DNA of 64,000 nt, taken from positions 1,116,001-1,180,000 of the forward strand of contig CBDFGJ010000003.1 in NCBI GenBank assembly GCA_965247035.1, written 5' to 3'. The translations under genes were made by a program, and so were the position numbers. Under the pieces are notes generated by a model. It had not been told where the DNA came from, ran no database searches, and worked only from the letters and a program-made list of their open reading frames with translations. Positions 51,179 to 59,153 of the stretch are shown in pieces (the stretch's first letter is position 1; every line of letters begins with the position of its first letter). The stretch comes from Azophilus sp965247035 (GTDB lineage Bacteria > Pseudomonadota > Gammaproteobacteria > Pseudomonadales > Azotimanducaceae).

Positions 51179-52251
51179 ACAACCGCGAGGTCAAGATCGT
51201 CTGCACTGGCGGCGGCAGCGCCGGGCATGTGCTGCCAGCCGTGCCGGTCATGCGCGTGTTGAAAGAACAGGGTGCTGAGGTGATTTATATCGGTGCCGCC
51301 GACGGCGCCGAGAAAAGCTATTTGGTCGGGGAGGATCTGGCCTACTATGGCGTGTCGTCGGGCAAACTGCGCCGCTACTTCTCATGGCGCAATTTCGCTG
51401 ATGTTCTATGCGTGATCCGAGGCATCTGGCAAAGCTATTGGCTGCTCGGCCGCTTGGCCCCGAGCCTGATCTTCTCCAAGGGCGGCTTCGTGAGCTTTCC
51501 CGTGGTGTTGGCGGGATGGCTGCGGCGAATTCCAGTGGTCGCCCACGAGTCGGATTTCTCCCCAGGGCTCGCCAACCGGCTGGCAATGCCGTTTCTGAGC
51601 GCCCTTTGCACCAGCTTTCCGGTGCCGCGCCCAAGACGCTTGCGCGGAGCGCTTATTCACAGCGGTTCGCCGATGCGCCCGGAACTGCTAGAGGGCTCCG
51701 TCGAACGGGGGCGGAAGTTGGTGAATGCGCCGCTAGGCGTGCCGTTGGTGTTGGTCACAGGTGGCAGCTTGGGGGCGCAAGCCCTGAATGCTGTTGCTCG
51801 AGCGGCGGCGCCGGCCTTGGTGAAGCATTGCTGCTTGGTTCATATCTGCGGCCCAGGCAAGGTCGCACCGCTTGACTTGGACCGATACCACCCATTCGAA
51901 TTCATTGCTGAAGGCTGGGGCGATCTGCTGGCGGCGGCGGACGTAACGGTTTCCCGCGCTGGCGCCAATGTCCTGTTTGAACTGCTGACCTTGGGCAAGC
52001 CCAACATCCTTGTTCCCTTGCCTCGTTCCACCAGCCGCGGCGACCAGATTGAAAACGCCGCCTACGCCAAGCGGTGCGGCTACAGCTTGGTGATTGCAGA
52101 AGAGGATTTTGACGTCGGCCGCTTGGTCAGCGCCGTGCAACAGATGCTGGCTGACCGGGCCGAGTGGACCCGCCGCCTCAGTGAGTTTGAGGCGGTTCCG
52201 GCGGTGGAACGCTTGGTTGCCGCCATTCATGAATTTGCAGCCAAGGGCTAA
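51175..52251 (+). CDS. MurG-like UDP-sugar glycosyltransferase
   Basis: 358 aa GT-B fold enzyme. VCTGGGSAGHVLPAVPV matches the MurG nucleotide/lipid loop (GGTGGHVFPA type), followed by SKGGFVSFPVVLA, HESDFSPGLANRL, GGSLGAQALN and SRAGANVLFELLTLGKPNILVPLP with the UDP-GlcNAc-binding part. MurG adds GlcNAc to lipid I. It sits outside a division/wall cluster and starts at TTG overlapping the hda stop, so it may be a paralogue for another glycolipid rather than the essential MurG. Confidence 0.82.
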   Translation: MNNREVKIVCTGGGSAGHVLPAVPVMRVLKEQGAEVIYIGAADGAEKSYLVGEDLAYYGVSSGKLRRYFSWRNFADVLCVIRGIWQSYWLLGRLAPSLIFSKGGFVSFPVVLAGWLRRIPVVAHESDFSPGLANRLAMPFLSALCTSFPVPRPRRLRGALIHSGSPMRPELLEGSVERGRKLVNAPLGVPLVLVTGGSLGAQALNAVARAAAPALVKHCCLVHICGPGKVAPLDLDRYHPFEFIAEGWGDLLAAADVTVSRAGANVLFELLTLGKPNILVPLPRSTSRGDQIENAAYAKRCGYSLVIAEEDFDVGRLVSAVQQMLADRAEWTRRLSEFEAVPAVERLVAAIHEFAAKG

Positions 52252-52340
52252 TTTGCTTTGACAAAACTGTAGCGTTCCGTCGTTCTAGCGGGGCGATTCA
52301 GTTACCCTTTAGCTTGGAGACTGCTTGGGAGGGAAGGAAA

Positions 52341-53282
52341 ATGCGCAAAACACTCATCGCTTGGCTGTTCGCCACATTGCCAGCCATCACGCACGGCCAT
52401 GATCTCGTCACGCTTGATGAAATGCTTGCTGAGTTCGGCTGGGATTTTGAGACCGCGGCCATCGAGGCGCAGGAAGTTGGTGATGGGCTATATGTCTTTT
52501 TTGGCGTTGGCGGCAACATTGCTGTCAGCATTGGCAATGATGGGGTGCTGATCGTTGATGATCAGTTTCCGCAAATGATCCCCAAGGTGAAGGCCAAGAT
52601 TGCTGAGTTCGGCGGCGGCGACATCGATTTCGCCATCAACACCCACTGGCATTTCGACCATGCTGAGGGGAATTTGGCGTTGGGGCCGGATGGCGTGCGG
52701 CTGATGGCCCATGCGAACGCGCGCCGGATGATGGCCGAACCGCGCATCATCAACTTGGTCGCTTGGCAGTACCAGCAGCAGGCTTACCCGGAGGAGGCTT
52801 GGCCGACCATCACATTTGATGACAACATGCGCCTGCACTTCAACGGCGAAACGGTGGACCTTCTGCACTTCGGCCCGGCCCACACCACAGGCGACACCGC
52901 GGTCTTTTTTCGGGGCCGCAACGCCGTACACTTTGGCGATGTGTTCAACAACACCGGCTATCCGTTCATTGACGTGGACAACGGCGGTGACCTTGACGGC
53001 CTGATCCGCTTTTGTGCGATGGCATTGGCTGAACTGGGCGAGAATGCCGTGGTCATTCCCGGTCACGGGCCAGTGACGGACCGGCAAACGTTGGCGGACT
53101 ACATCTCCATGCTGCGGCAAGTGCGGCAGCGCATTCGGGGCTTGATGGACCAAGGCGCGGACTTGGCGGCGGTTGTCGCCGCCCGTCCGACGGCGGGCTT
53201 CGACGAGGCCTATGGCGACCCGGCGAACTTCATCAATCGCGCCTTCACCAGCTTGCAACGCAAGGCGGGCGGAAGCCCCTGA
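52341..53282 (+). CDS. Exported metallo-beta-lactamase-fold hydrolase
   Basis: 313 aa with signal peptide (residues 1-19, ending His-Gly-His-Asp). Metal motif THWHFDHAEGN (HxHxDH) near residue 97, further ligands in GPAHTTGDTAVFF, FGDVF and VIPGHGPV. Similar to quinoprotein-relay/SoxH-type periplasmic hydrolases of unknown substrate; true beta-lactamase activity is not implied. ATG 52341 has a strong ribosome site (GGGAAGGAAA). Confidence 0.88.
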   Translation: MRKTLIAWLFATLPAITHGHDLVTLDEMLAEFGWDFETAAIEAQEVGDGLYVFFGVGGNIAVSIGNDGVLIVDDQFPQMIPKVKAKIAEFGGGDIDFAINTHWHFDHAEGNLALGPDGVRLMAHANARRMMAEPRIINLVAWQYQQQAYPEEAWPTITFDDNMRLHFNGETVDLLHFGPAHTTGDTAVFFRGRNAVHFGDVFNNTGYPFIDVDNGGDLDGLIRFCAMALAELGENAVVIPGHGPVTDRQTLADYISMLRQVRQRIRGLMDQGADLAAVVAARPTAGFDEAYGDPANFINRAFTSLQRKAGGSP

Positions 53283-53391
53283 CCGTGGCGACCCCGTTCA
53301 GCGCCGCATAGCCAACTGCGCCTAGCCGCTCGGCTTCAATTTCGGAGCCGGTGGACGGCGCTTGGCTGCACTGTCGGCCCAAGCAAGCCGG

Positions 53392-54684
53392 CTAGGCGCT
53401 GGCAACCTCCTGCTCAATGAGGTCCGCATACCTAGCCAACGCCTGCTCCCGTCGCTTGACCAAATGGTAGTCCGGGAAGAGTTCCTCGGTGCCCTGATAA
53501 CGGCCCAACACCTGCCGCGCCACGGTGACCTTGTGTACTTCGGTTGGCCCGTCCGCTAGCGCCATGTGAAAGCTGTCGAGCACGCCGGCGGCAAAGGGCA
53601 TCTCGGTGGAGATGCCGAGCGAGCCATGCACCTGCAGGGCGCGGGCGTAAACGTCGTAGTACACCTTCGGCATCTGCGCCTTCACCGCTGAGATGTCCGC
53701 CCGCACTTGCTTGTAATCCTTGAGTTTGTCGATTTTCCAAGCCGTGCGCAGCACGAACAGGCGGAATTGCTCAATGTCTATCCAACTATCGGCGATCATG
53801 GCCTGCACCATCTGCTTTTGCGCTAGCACTTCGCCTTGGGTCTCACGGGACAGGGAGCGCTCGCACATCATGTCGAAGGCGCGCTGGACTTTGCCGACGG
53901 TGCGCATGGCGTGATGAATGCGCCCGCCGCCGAGACGGGTTTGGGCGACGATAAAGCCTTGCCCAACTTCGCCAAGCAAGTGGTCTTGAGGAATGCGCAC
54001 ATTGTTATAGCGCATGTAGGCGTGCGAGCCCTTGCTTTCGTAGCCCACCGCCACGTTGCGCAGGATTTCCACGCCGGGCGTATCGGCCGGCACGATGAAC
54101 ATGGACATGCGCTGATAGGGCGGCGCCTCCGGGTCGGTCACTGCCATGACAATCAGGAAGGAGGCGTAACGGGCGTTGGACGAGAACCACTTCTCGCCAT
54201 TGATGACCCATTCATCGCCAATGAGCTCCGCCCGGCAGGTGAAGACTTTGGGATCTGCGCCGCCTTGCGGCTCAGTCATGGAGTAGCAGGAGCAGATTTT
54301 GTTGTCCAGCAGTGGTTGCAGGTAGCGTTCTTTTTGCTTGATGGTGCCGTAGTGGGCGAGGATCTCGGCGTTGCCGGAGTCCGGCGCTTGGCAGCCGAAG
54401 GCAACTGGCGCGCACTTGGCCCGTCCGAGAATTTCGTTCATCAACCCCAACTTGAGCTGGCCGTAGCCTTGGCCGCCCAACTCCGGGCCAAGGTGGCAGG
54501 CCCACAGGCCCCGTTTCTTCACCTCCTCCTGCAGGGGTGGAATGAGCTTGCTGCGGTTCGGGTCGCTAAAGTCGTTGGGGTGGCCGATGATGAAATCTAG
54601 CGGCTCAATCTCCTCGCGAACGAATTGGTCCATCCAATCGAGTTCCTTTTGAAACTCGACCTCGGTTTCGAAATCCCAGGCCAT
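53392..54684 (-). CDS. Acyl-CoA dehydrogenase
   Basis: 430 aa FAD enzyme that introduces a 2,3 double bond in an acyl-CoA. CYSMTEPQGGADP and NGEKWFSSNARYASF flavin-binding segments, LGGGRIHHAMRTVG, and the C-terminal ALQVHGSLGISTEMPF region with HGG-like loop. Family members of this size (ACAD10/11-like, IBD-like) often act on branched or sterol side-chain acyl-CoA. ATG 54684 with GAAGGGAAGG ribosome site. Substrate not determined. Confidence 0.92.
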   Translation of the reverse strand: MAWDFETEVEFQKELDWMDQFVREEIEPLDFIIGHPNDFSDPNRSKLIPPLQEEVKKRGLWACHLGPELGGQGYGQLKLGLMNEILGRAKCAPVAFGCQAPDSGNAEILAHYGTIKQKERYLQPLLDNKICSCYSMTEPQGGADPKVFTCRAELIGDEWVINGEKWFSSNARYASFLIVMAVTDPEAPPYQRMSMFIVPADTPGVEILRNVAVGYESKGSHAYMRYNNVRIPQDHLLGEVGQGFIVAQTRLGGGRIHHAMRTVGKVQRAFDMMCERSLSRETQGEVLAQKQMVQAMIADSWIDIEQFRLFVLRTAWKIDKLKDYKQVRADISAVKAQMPKVYYDVYARALQVHGSLGISTEMPFAAGVLDSFHMALADGPTEVHKVTVARQVLGRYQGTEELFPDYHLVKRREQALARYADLIEQEVASA

Positions 54685-55054
54685 TTGCCTTCCCTTCATT
54701 GGTTGAGGGAGATGTTTTACCCCATTGGCCTAGGCTTTGTGAAGCGTTGCGCGGTTGCCAAAGCGCCAGATGCGCGCCGATCAAGCTCGCCACTTGGTTG
54801 GAACGGCACCCGATCGGTTCGCATGAACAGCGGCTTGCTAATAATCCGGCGCAAGCGAATTCCGCCACACATCTGGCCAGCCCCAATGTTGGTGCATTAG
54901 GCGAAGGACCATCTCCGTTCATGGAACCACCATAAGCCCATTCTTTTCAGGCGAGTTCAGGCGAGCAACCCCGCGCGGTCCTGTTGCTGTGCCGGAGGAT
55001 GGGCGCACGCAGGAGCTTAACGTGTCGGCCGGCAAGCACCGCAAGCCCGCTCTA
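54685..55054. other. Intergenic region, no gene identified
   Basis: No gene or clear signal. A short direct repeat CAGGCGAG occurs twice near 54950. Confidence 0.4.
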
Positions 55055-55524
55055 TTCAGACCTGGCCGCTCGCATCGGGCCGGTCTGAACTCGTTGTGTT
55101 GTTTGCTCGGCAGCGGGGTGGCTTGCTGCCGTGGTTAGTTCAATAAGGGCTGTGTGGGTGCTTTCTACCCCGGCAGTTTTCCTGGCTGGTTGTTCGGAGC
55201 AGGCGGCACCATCAGCCGGCCACAGCGCCCGTCGTGCGTAGCTGTTGGATGTCCTTGGCGTGGAAGCCGTTAGCGCTTAAGACTTCAGTCGTTCAGACCA
55301 AGCCGCTCGCATCGGGCCGCTCTGAACTCGTTGTGTTGTTTGCTCGGCAGCGGGGTGGCTTGCTGCCGTGGTTAGTTCAATAAGGACCGTGTGGGTGCTT
55401 TCTACCCCGGCAGTTTTCCTAGCTGGTTGTTCGGAGCGGGCGGCACCATCAGCCGGCCACAGCGCCCGTCGTGCGTAGCTGTTGGATGTCCTTGGCGTGG
55501 AAGCCGTTAGCGCTTAAGACTTCA
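55055..55524. repeat. 237 bp tandem duplication including the CaiB gene 3' end
   Basis: 55055-55287 and 55292-55524 match with constant offset 237 (for example CCGCTCGCATCGGGCC at 55066 and 55303, GCTGTTGGATGTCC at 55241 and 55478). The right copy includes the last 25 codons of the CaiB-like gene; the left copy is a detached duplicate plus downstream sequence. Confidence 0.95.
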
Positions 55525-56588
55525 TCCGTGTGGGCTCCGGGCTGCGCGGCGGTGCTTGGCTCCGTCGGTGGGGTGCGGCTGAAGCGGGGTGCTGGTGCGG
55601 CTTGGTGCAGGTCGCCCACTTTGATGAACGTGTCTCGGTCCCGGTTGTGGGGGTGGTCAATGGCTTCCTCGAAGTTGAGCACAGGCGCGTAACAGATGTC
55701 AGTTCCCAGCATGATGGCGTCCCATTCATCCCGGGTCTTGGTCCTGAATATGCGTTCCAGTCGGTGGCGCATGGCCGGCCACTCTGGGCGGTCGAGTTGA
55801 GCAGCTAGGCCGTCCTGCTCGGCAAGGCCCGATTTCTCAAGCAGCAGGGCGTAGAACTGCGGCTCAATGGAGCCGACGGAGATGTGCTTGCCGTCCTTGG
55901 TTTCAAAGGTGCCGTAGAAGTGGGCACCGCCGTCGAGCATGTTTTTGCCCCGCTCCGGCAGCCAGTGGCCGGTATTCATCATGCCGAAGATGCCGTTCAT
56001 CAGCAGAGCGGAGCCATCGGTCATAGCGGCGTCCACCACTTGGCCTTGGCCGGAGTTGTTGCGCTCAAACAGCGCCGCCAGGATGCCGAAGGCGAGCAAC
56101 ATGCCGCCGCCGCCGAAATCCCCCACGAGGTTCAGGGGCGGGGTTGGACCACGGCCCGGTTCGCCAATGGAGTGCAGGGCAGCGGTTAGCGAGATGTAGT
56201 TGATGTCGTGCCCGGCCGCCTTGGCCAAGGGGCCGGTTTGTCCCCAGCCGGTCATGCGCCCGTAGACCAACCGGGGATTGCGCTCCAGGCAGATGTCCGG
56301 ACCTAGGCCCAGACGCTCCATAACCCCAGGCCGAAAGCCCTCGATCAACACATCCGCTTGCTCCAGCAGTTTGAGCACAGCCTCGATGCCATCGCTCTTT
56401 TTCAGATCCACAGCAACGCTCTTGCGGCTTCGATCTAGAATGTCGGCGCGGCCGGCTGGCTGGCCCACGGCCGAGGCGCGGTCTATGCGCGTGACTTCCG
56501 CGCCCATGTCGGCCAGCATCATGCCGCAGAAGGGGCCGGGACCGATGCCTTGCAGCTCAATGACCTTGAGTCCGTTCAATGGTCCCAT
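55449..56588 (-). CDS. CaiB/BaiF-family CoA transferase (alpha-methylacyl-CoA racemase-like)
   Basis: 379 aa. Family III enzymes either transfer CoA or epimerise 2-methylacyl-CoA. LKVIELQGIGPGPFCGMMLADMGAEVTRID start, DLKKSDGIEAVLKLL, DVLIEGFRPGVMERLGLG with the conserved RPG, YGRMTGWGQTGPLAKAAGHDINYISL and GGGMLLAFGILAALFER fit AMACR closely. Racemisation would feed branched-chain or sterol side-chain beta-oxidation, agreeing with the acyl-CoA dehydrogenase and dehydratase nearby. ATG 56588 with AGGAG. Confidence 0.93.
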   Translation of the reverse strand: MGPLNGLKVIELQGIGPGPFCGMMLADMGAEVTRIDRASAVGQPAGRADILDRSRKSVAVDLKKSDGIEAVLKLLEQADVLIEGFRPGVMERLGLGPDICLERNPRLVYGRMTGWGQTGPLAKAAGHDINYISLTAALHSIGEPGRGPTPPLNLVGDFGGGGMLLAFGILAALFERNNSGQGQVVDAAMTDGSALLMNGIFGMMNTGHWLPERGKNMLDGGAHFYGTFETKDGKHISVGSIEPQFYALLLEKSGLAEQDGLAAQLDRPEWPAMRHRLERIFRTKTRDEWDAIMLGTDICYAPVLNFEEAIDHPHNRDRDTFIKVGDLHQAAPAPRFSRTPPTEPSTAAQPGAHTDEVLSANGFHAKDIQQLRTTGAVAG

Positions 56589-56667
56589 GTTGTTCTCCTT
56601 TCTATAGGGCTGGCGTGAATGGCCCCGGCATTCTGTGCAGGACCGCTGCAAAAATAGCATAGATGAG

Positions 56668-56898
56668 ACCGGTGCGAATTGGGTTGAATCTGCTTATTCC
56701 GGCCTGTTTTCCAAGATTTTGGCGAGGAGTTTGTGTTTTGATGGGGGTTCCGGCCTGTCGTGGCGCCGAAACCTGCGGCCTCGGGTGAATGCGGACGGAT
56801 TCCGCCCTGGGGCGGCCAACAACTCGATCCGATTGGCCGCTTGCAGCAGGTTCATGGTCGTCGCCTTGAAGGTCAGTCGGGATTTCGCAACAGTCTTT
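56668..56898. repeat. Dispersed repeat A, copy 2 (about 230 bp)
   Basis: Same ends and internal phrases as 47195-47393 but with about 30 extra bases in the middle and more divergence. Minus strand encodes TVAKSRLTFKATTMNLLQ. The rest of the 56589-57073 gap holds no gene. Confidence 0.85.
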
Positions 56899-57073
56899 AG
56901 ATGCGTCATGGCCGGGTCTTTGGCGGCCGCATTGGAAATTCCCTAGGCGCAAAGAAATCCGCCGCCGTGGAAGCCTGCATGGGCGGCTAGGTTCCGGTGT
57001 CGTGTAAAGTGCGCCTTTTGCCATAGGTGATAGGGGCGCTCAAGTCGCGAACGCCCCCTCCATTGGTGATGAC

Positions 57074-57712
57074 ATGCCCAATCTGAATGATGACCTGCCT
57101 CCGGAAGCGATTGACTTGGCTAGCGTGGATGCGGTGCTGGCCACGGCCCGCTCGGTACGCCGGCGGCTTGATTTCGAACGGCCAGTGGAGCGGGATCTGA
57201 TTCTGGATTGCATCAACATCGCCGTGCAGGCCCCCACTGGCCTTGGCGGCGAGAGTTGGCGGTTCGTGGTGGTCACGGATGCTGGGATCAAAAAGCGCTT
57301 GGCGACGCTCTACCGGCAGGTGCTAGAGGAGTTGGTGGTGGGCCGGGGCATGGAGATTAAGCCAACCCAGCAAGCGCTAATTGAGCGTCTGCACGAGGTC
57401 GCCGCCATGATCCTGGTTTGCAACACCGTGCCGCCGCCGGAGGGCGACGTTGCCGCACAGGTTGGGTATTACGGCTCCATCCTGCCGGCCGCTTGGTCGC
57501 TGATGCTGGCTCTTCGGGCGCGCAACATTGGTGCTACTTGGACCTCCTTGCTGGCTTCCCGGCAGCGGCAGGTGGCGGAAATTCTGCGGATGCCGAAGGG
57601 AACCGTGCTGACAGCCATGCTGCCCATTGCCTACACCAAGAACGCCAAGCTAAAGCGGGCCAAGCGGCGGGACGCCCAGGAAGTCACGTTCTGGAATGAG
57701 TGGGGTGCCTAG
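57074..57712 (+). CDS. Nitroreductase-family protein
   Basis: 212 aa FMN oxidoreductase. ARSVRRRLDFERPVERDLILDCINIAVQAPTGLGGESWRFVVVTD is the FMN-binding start; GYYGSILPAAWSLMLALRARNIGATW the middle helix, and LRMPKGTVLTAMLPIAYT near the end. Uses NAD(P)H to reduce nitro-compounds, quinones or enones; substrate unknown. ATG 57074. No adjacent partner. Confidence 0.88.
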   Translation: MPNLNDDLPPEAIDLASVDAVLATARSVRRRLDFERPVERDLILDCINIAVQAPTGLGGESWRFVVVTDAGIKKRLATLYRQVLEELVVGRGMEIKPTQQALIERLHEVAAMILVCNTVPPPEGDVAAQVGYYGSILPAAWSLMLALRARNIGATWTSLLASRQRQVAEILRMPKGTVLTAMLPIAYTKNAKLKRAKRRDAQEVTFWNEWGA

Positions 57713-57723
57713 ACGACCGGGGG

Positions 57724-58066
57724 CTGCCCCCACGCAGCATCGCACCGGCTTGAATTTGTTGCCCTGCGGCTCGTCAGCACCAGTGCGTGCTCGTGGAAGG
57801 GCCCGGAGGGTCAGTCATCCCGCAAATGGCGGTGTTGGAAGCGCCGGCGATTGACCGGCGGCTTCATTGGCGGGAAGACAGCTGTGTGGTCTCTTGCTGC
57901 CCCCACGCAGCATCGCACCGGCTTGAATTTGTTGCCCTGCGGCTCGTCAGCACCAGTGCGTGCTCGTGGAAGGGCCCGGAGGGTCAGTCATCCCGCAAAT
58001 GGCGGTGTTGGAAGCGCCGGCGATTGACCGGCGGCTTCATTGGCGGGAAGACAGCTGCGCGGTCTC
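57724..58066. repeat. 173 bp intergenic tandem duplication
   Basis: 57724-57893 and 57897-58066 are almost identical (offset 173), starting CTGCCCCCACGCAGCATCG. Non-coding, between convergent nitroreductase and MaoC-like genes. Confidence 0.94.
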
Positions 58067-58114
58067 GCACTGCACCCGTTTTGTTGGGTTTTGGGCGCTA
58101 TTTCCGGGGCTGCG

Positions 58115-59056
58115 TCAAGCTGAATTGAGGACAACCTCAGCGCTTCCCCACAGGGGCGGTTCGGAACCGGTCCGCTCAAGCCAGATGTCGCACTCGGCAA
58201 TTCGTTCGCCATGGGACTCGTGCAGGCCGGTCACTCGTCCCCGTGCGGTGATGTGGTCGCCATCAAGGATGACCAAGGGAAAGCGCATGAATAGACGGCG
58301 GACGGCGTGGGGGCCAGCCCAAGCGTTCAACATGTTGATCATGTAGCTTAGCCCCAAGGGGCCCTGATTGATGGTGTGGCGGCCAAAGCCTAGCTGCTCC
58401 ACCACGCTTGGGTCCCAATGCACCGGGTTGGGGTCGCGCAGGATAGCGGCCATGGTGCGCATCCGCTCCGACCGTACCCGCTCCATGGTCCAAGGGGGAA
58501 TCTCATCCCCCACCTGCACGTTCTGCGCTTGGTTGGCGGCAACGGGCTTGGCCGAAGCCTGTTGGCTGGGAGGGGTTCCCTGAGCTGGAAGGGTTCGTTC
58601 ACTGCCATCGGGTTTAACGCTGCGCCGATAGTGCCAAGTGATGGTGGAGCGGGCGCTGAGCCTGTTGTCCGGGTCGGATAGCCCGAAGCGGAACTGAATG
58701 CGGTCAAACACGCCTCTGCCGTCTGCACAGCGGTCAGCCGCGCTGACCTCGCCGGTAATGCGATAAGGGGTTTCCTCCTGCAGCGGTTGGAAAATCTCCC
58801 AATCGTAGCTTTCAATGCCGATGGAGAAATCGGACTCCGCCCAACCTAGGGTGAACATCTCCTTAATGGTGGTGTTGGCGCCGAGTATGGGCACATGGAA
58901 CAGCGCCACTGAATGGGCCAAGCCGTCCGGCAGAGGTTCTGCGCCGGTACACTCCGTAAGCAGGAAGTTCTCCCAGTGGGCAATGTTGTAGACGCCGCCG
59001 GTAAAGCTGTGCCCTAGAAGGGCCCTGACTTCCTGCACGCTTGGAGCCTTGCTCAT
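58115..59056 (-). CDS. MaoC/FAS1-type double hot-dog dehydratase
   Basis: 313 aa, two hot-dog domains. The N-terminal one has the FAS1-like dehydratase look (NTTIKEMFTLGWAESDFSIGIESYDWEIFQPL), a linker of Pro/Gln/Ala follows near 165-185, and the C-terminal half has DPNPVHWDPSVVEQLGFGRHTINQGPLGLSYM, corresponding to the hydratase substrate site. Such proteins hydrate or dehydrate enoyl-CoA and, in actinobacteria and proteobacteria, act in sterol side-chain or polyketide metabolism. ATG 59056. Catalytic Asp/His pair not verified. Confidence 0.85.
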   Translation of the reverse strand: MSKAPSVQEVRALLGHSFTGGVYNIAHWENFLLTECTGAEPLPDGLAHSVALFHVPILGANTTIKEMFTLGWAESDFSIGIESYDWEIFQPLQEETPYRITGEVSAADRCADGRGVFDRIQFRFGLSDPDNRLSARSTITWHYRRSVKPDGSERTLPAQGTPPSQQASAKPVAANQAQNVQVGDEIPPWTMERVRSERMRTMAAILRDPNPVHWDPSVVEQLGFGRHTINQGPLGLSYMINMLNAWAGPHAVRRLFMRFPLVILDGDHITARGRVTGLHESHGERIAECDIWLERTGSEPPLWGSAEVVLNSA

Positions 59057-59153
59057 TTCTAGTTACCTCATTAGCCTCAACAGGACTGCTTCGTGCGGCC
59101 AGCGGCTTGGCGCAATATCCGCGCCAAACTGCTTGATCGCAGCAAAAGATCGA

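Noticed and set aside
52252..52300. Sigma-70 promoter before the metallo-beta-lactamase-fold gene (TTGACA at 52258)
   Set aside because: A perfect -35 is present but no acceptable -10 lies at 16-18 bases; not strong enough to annotate.
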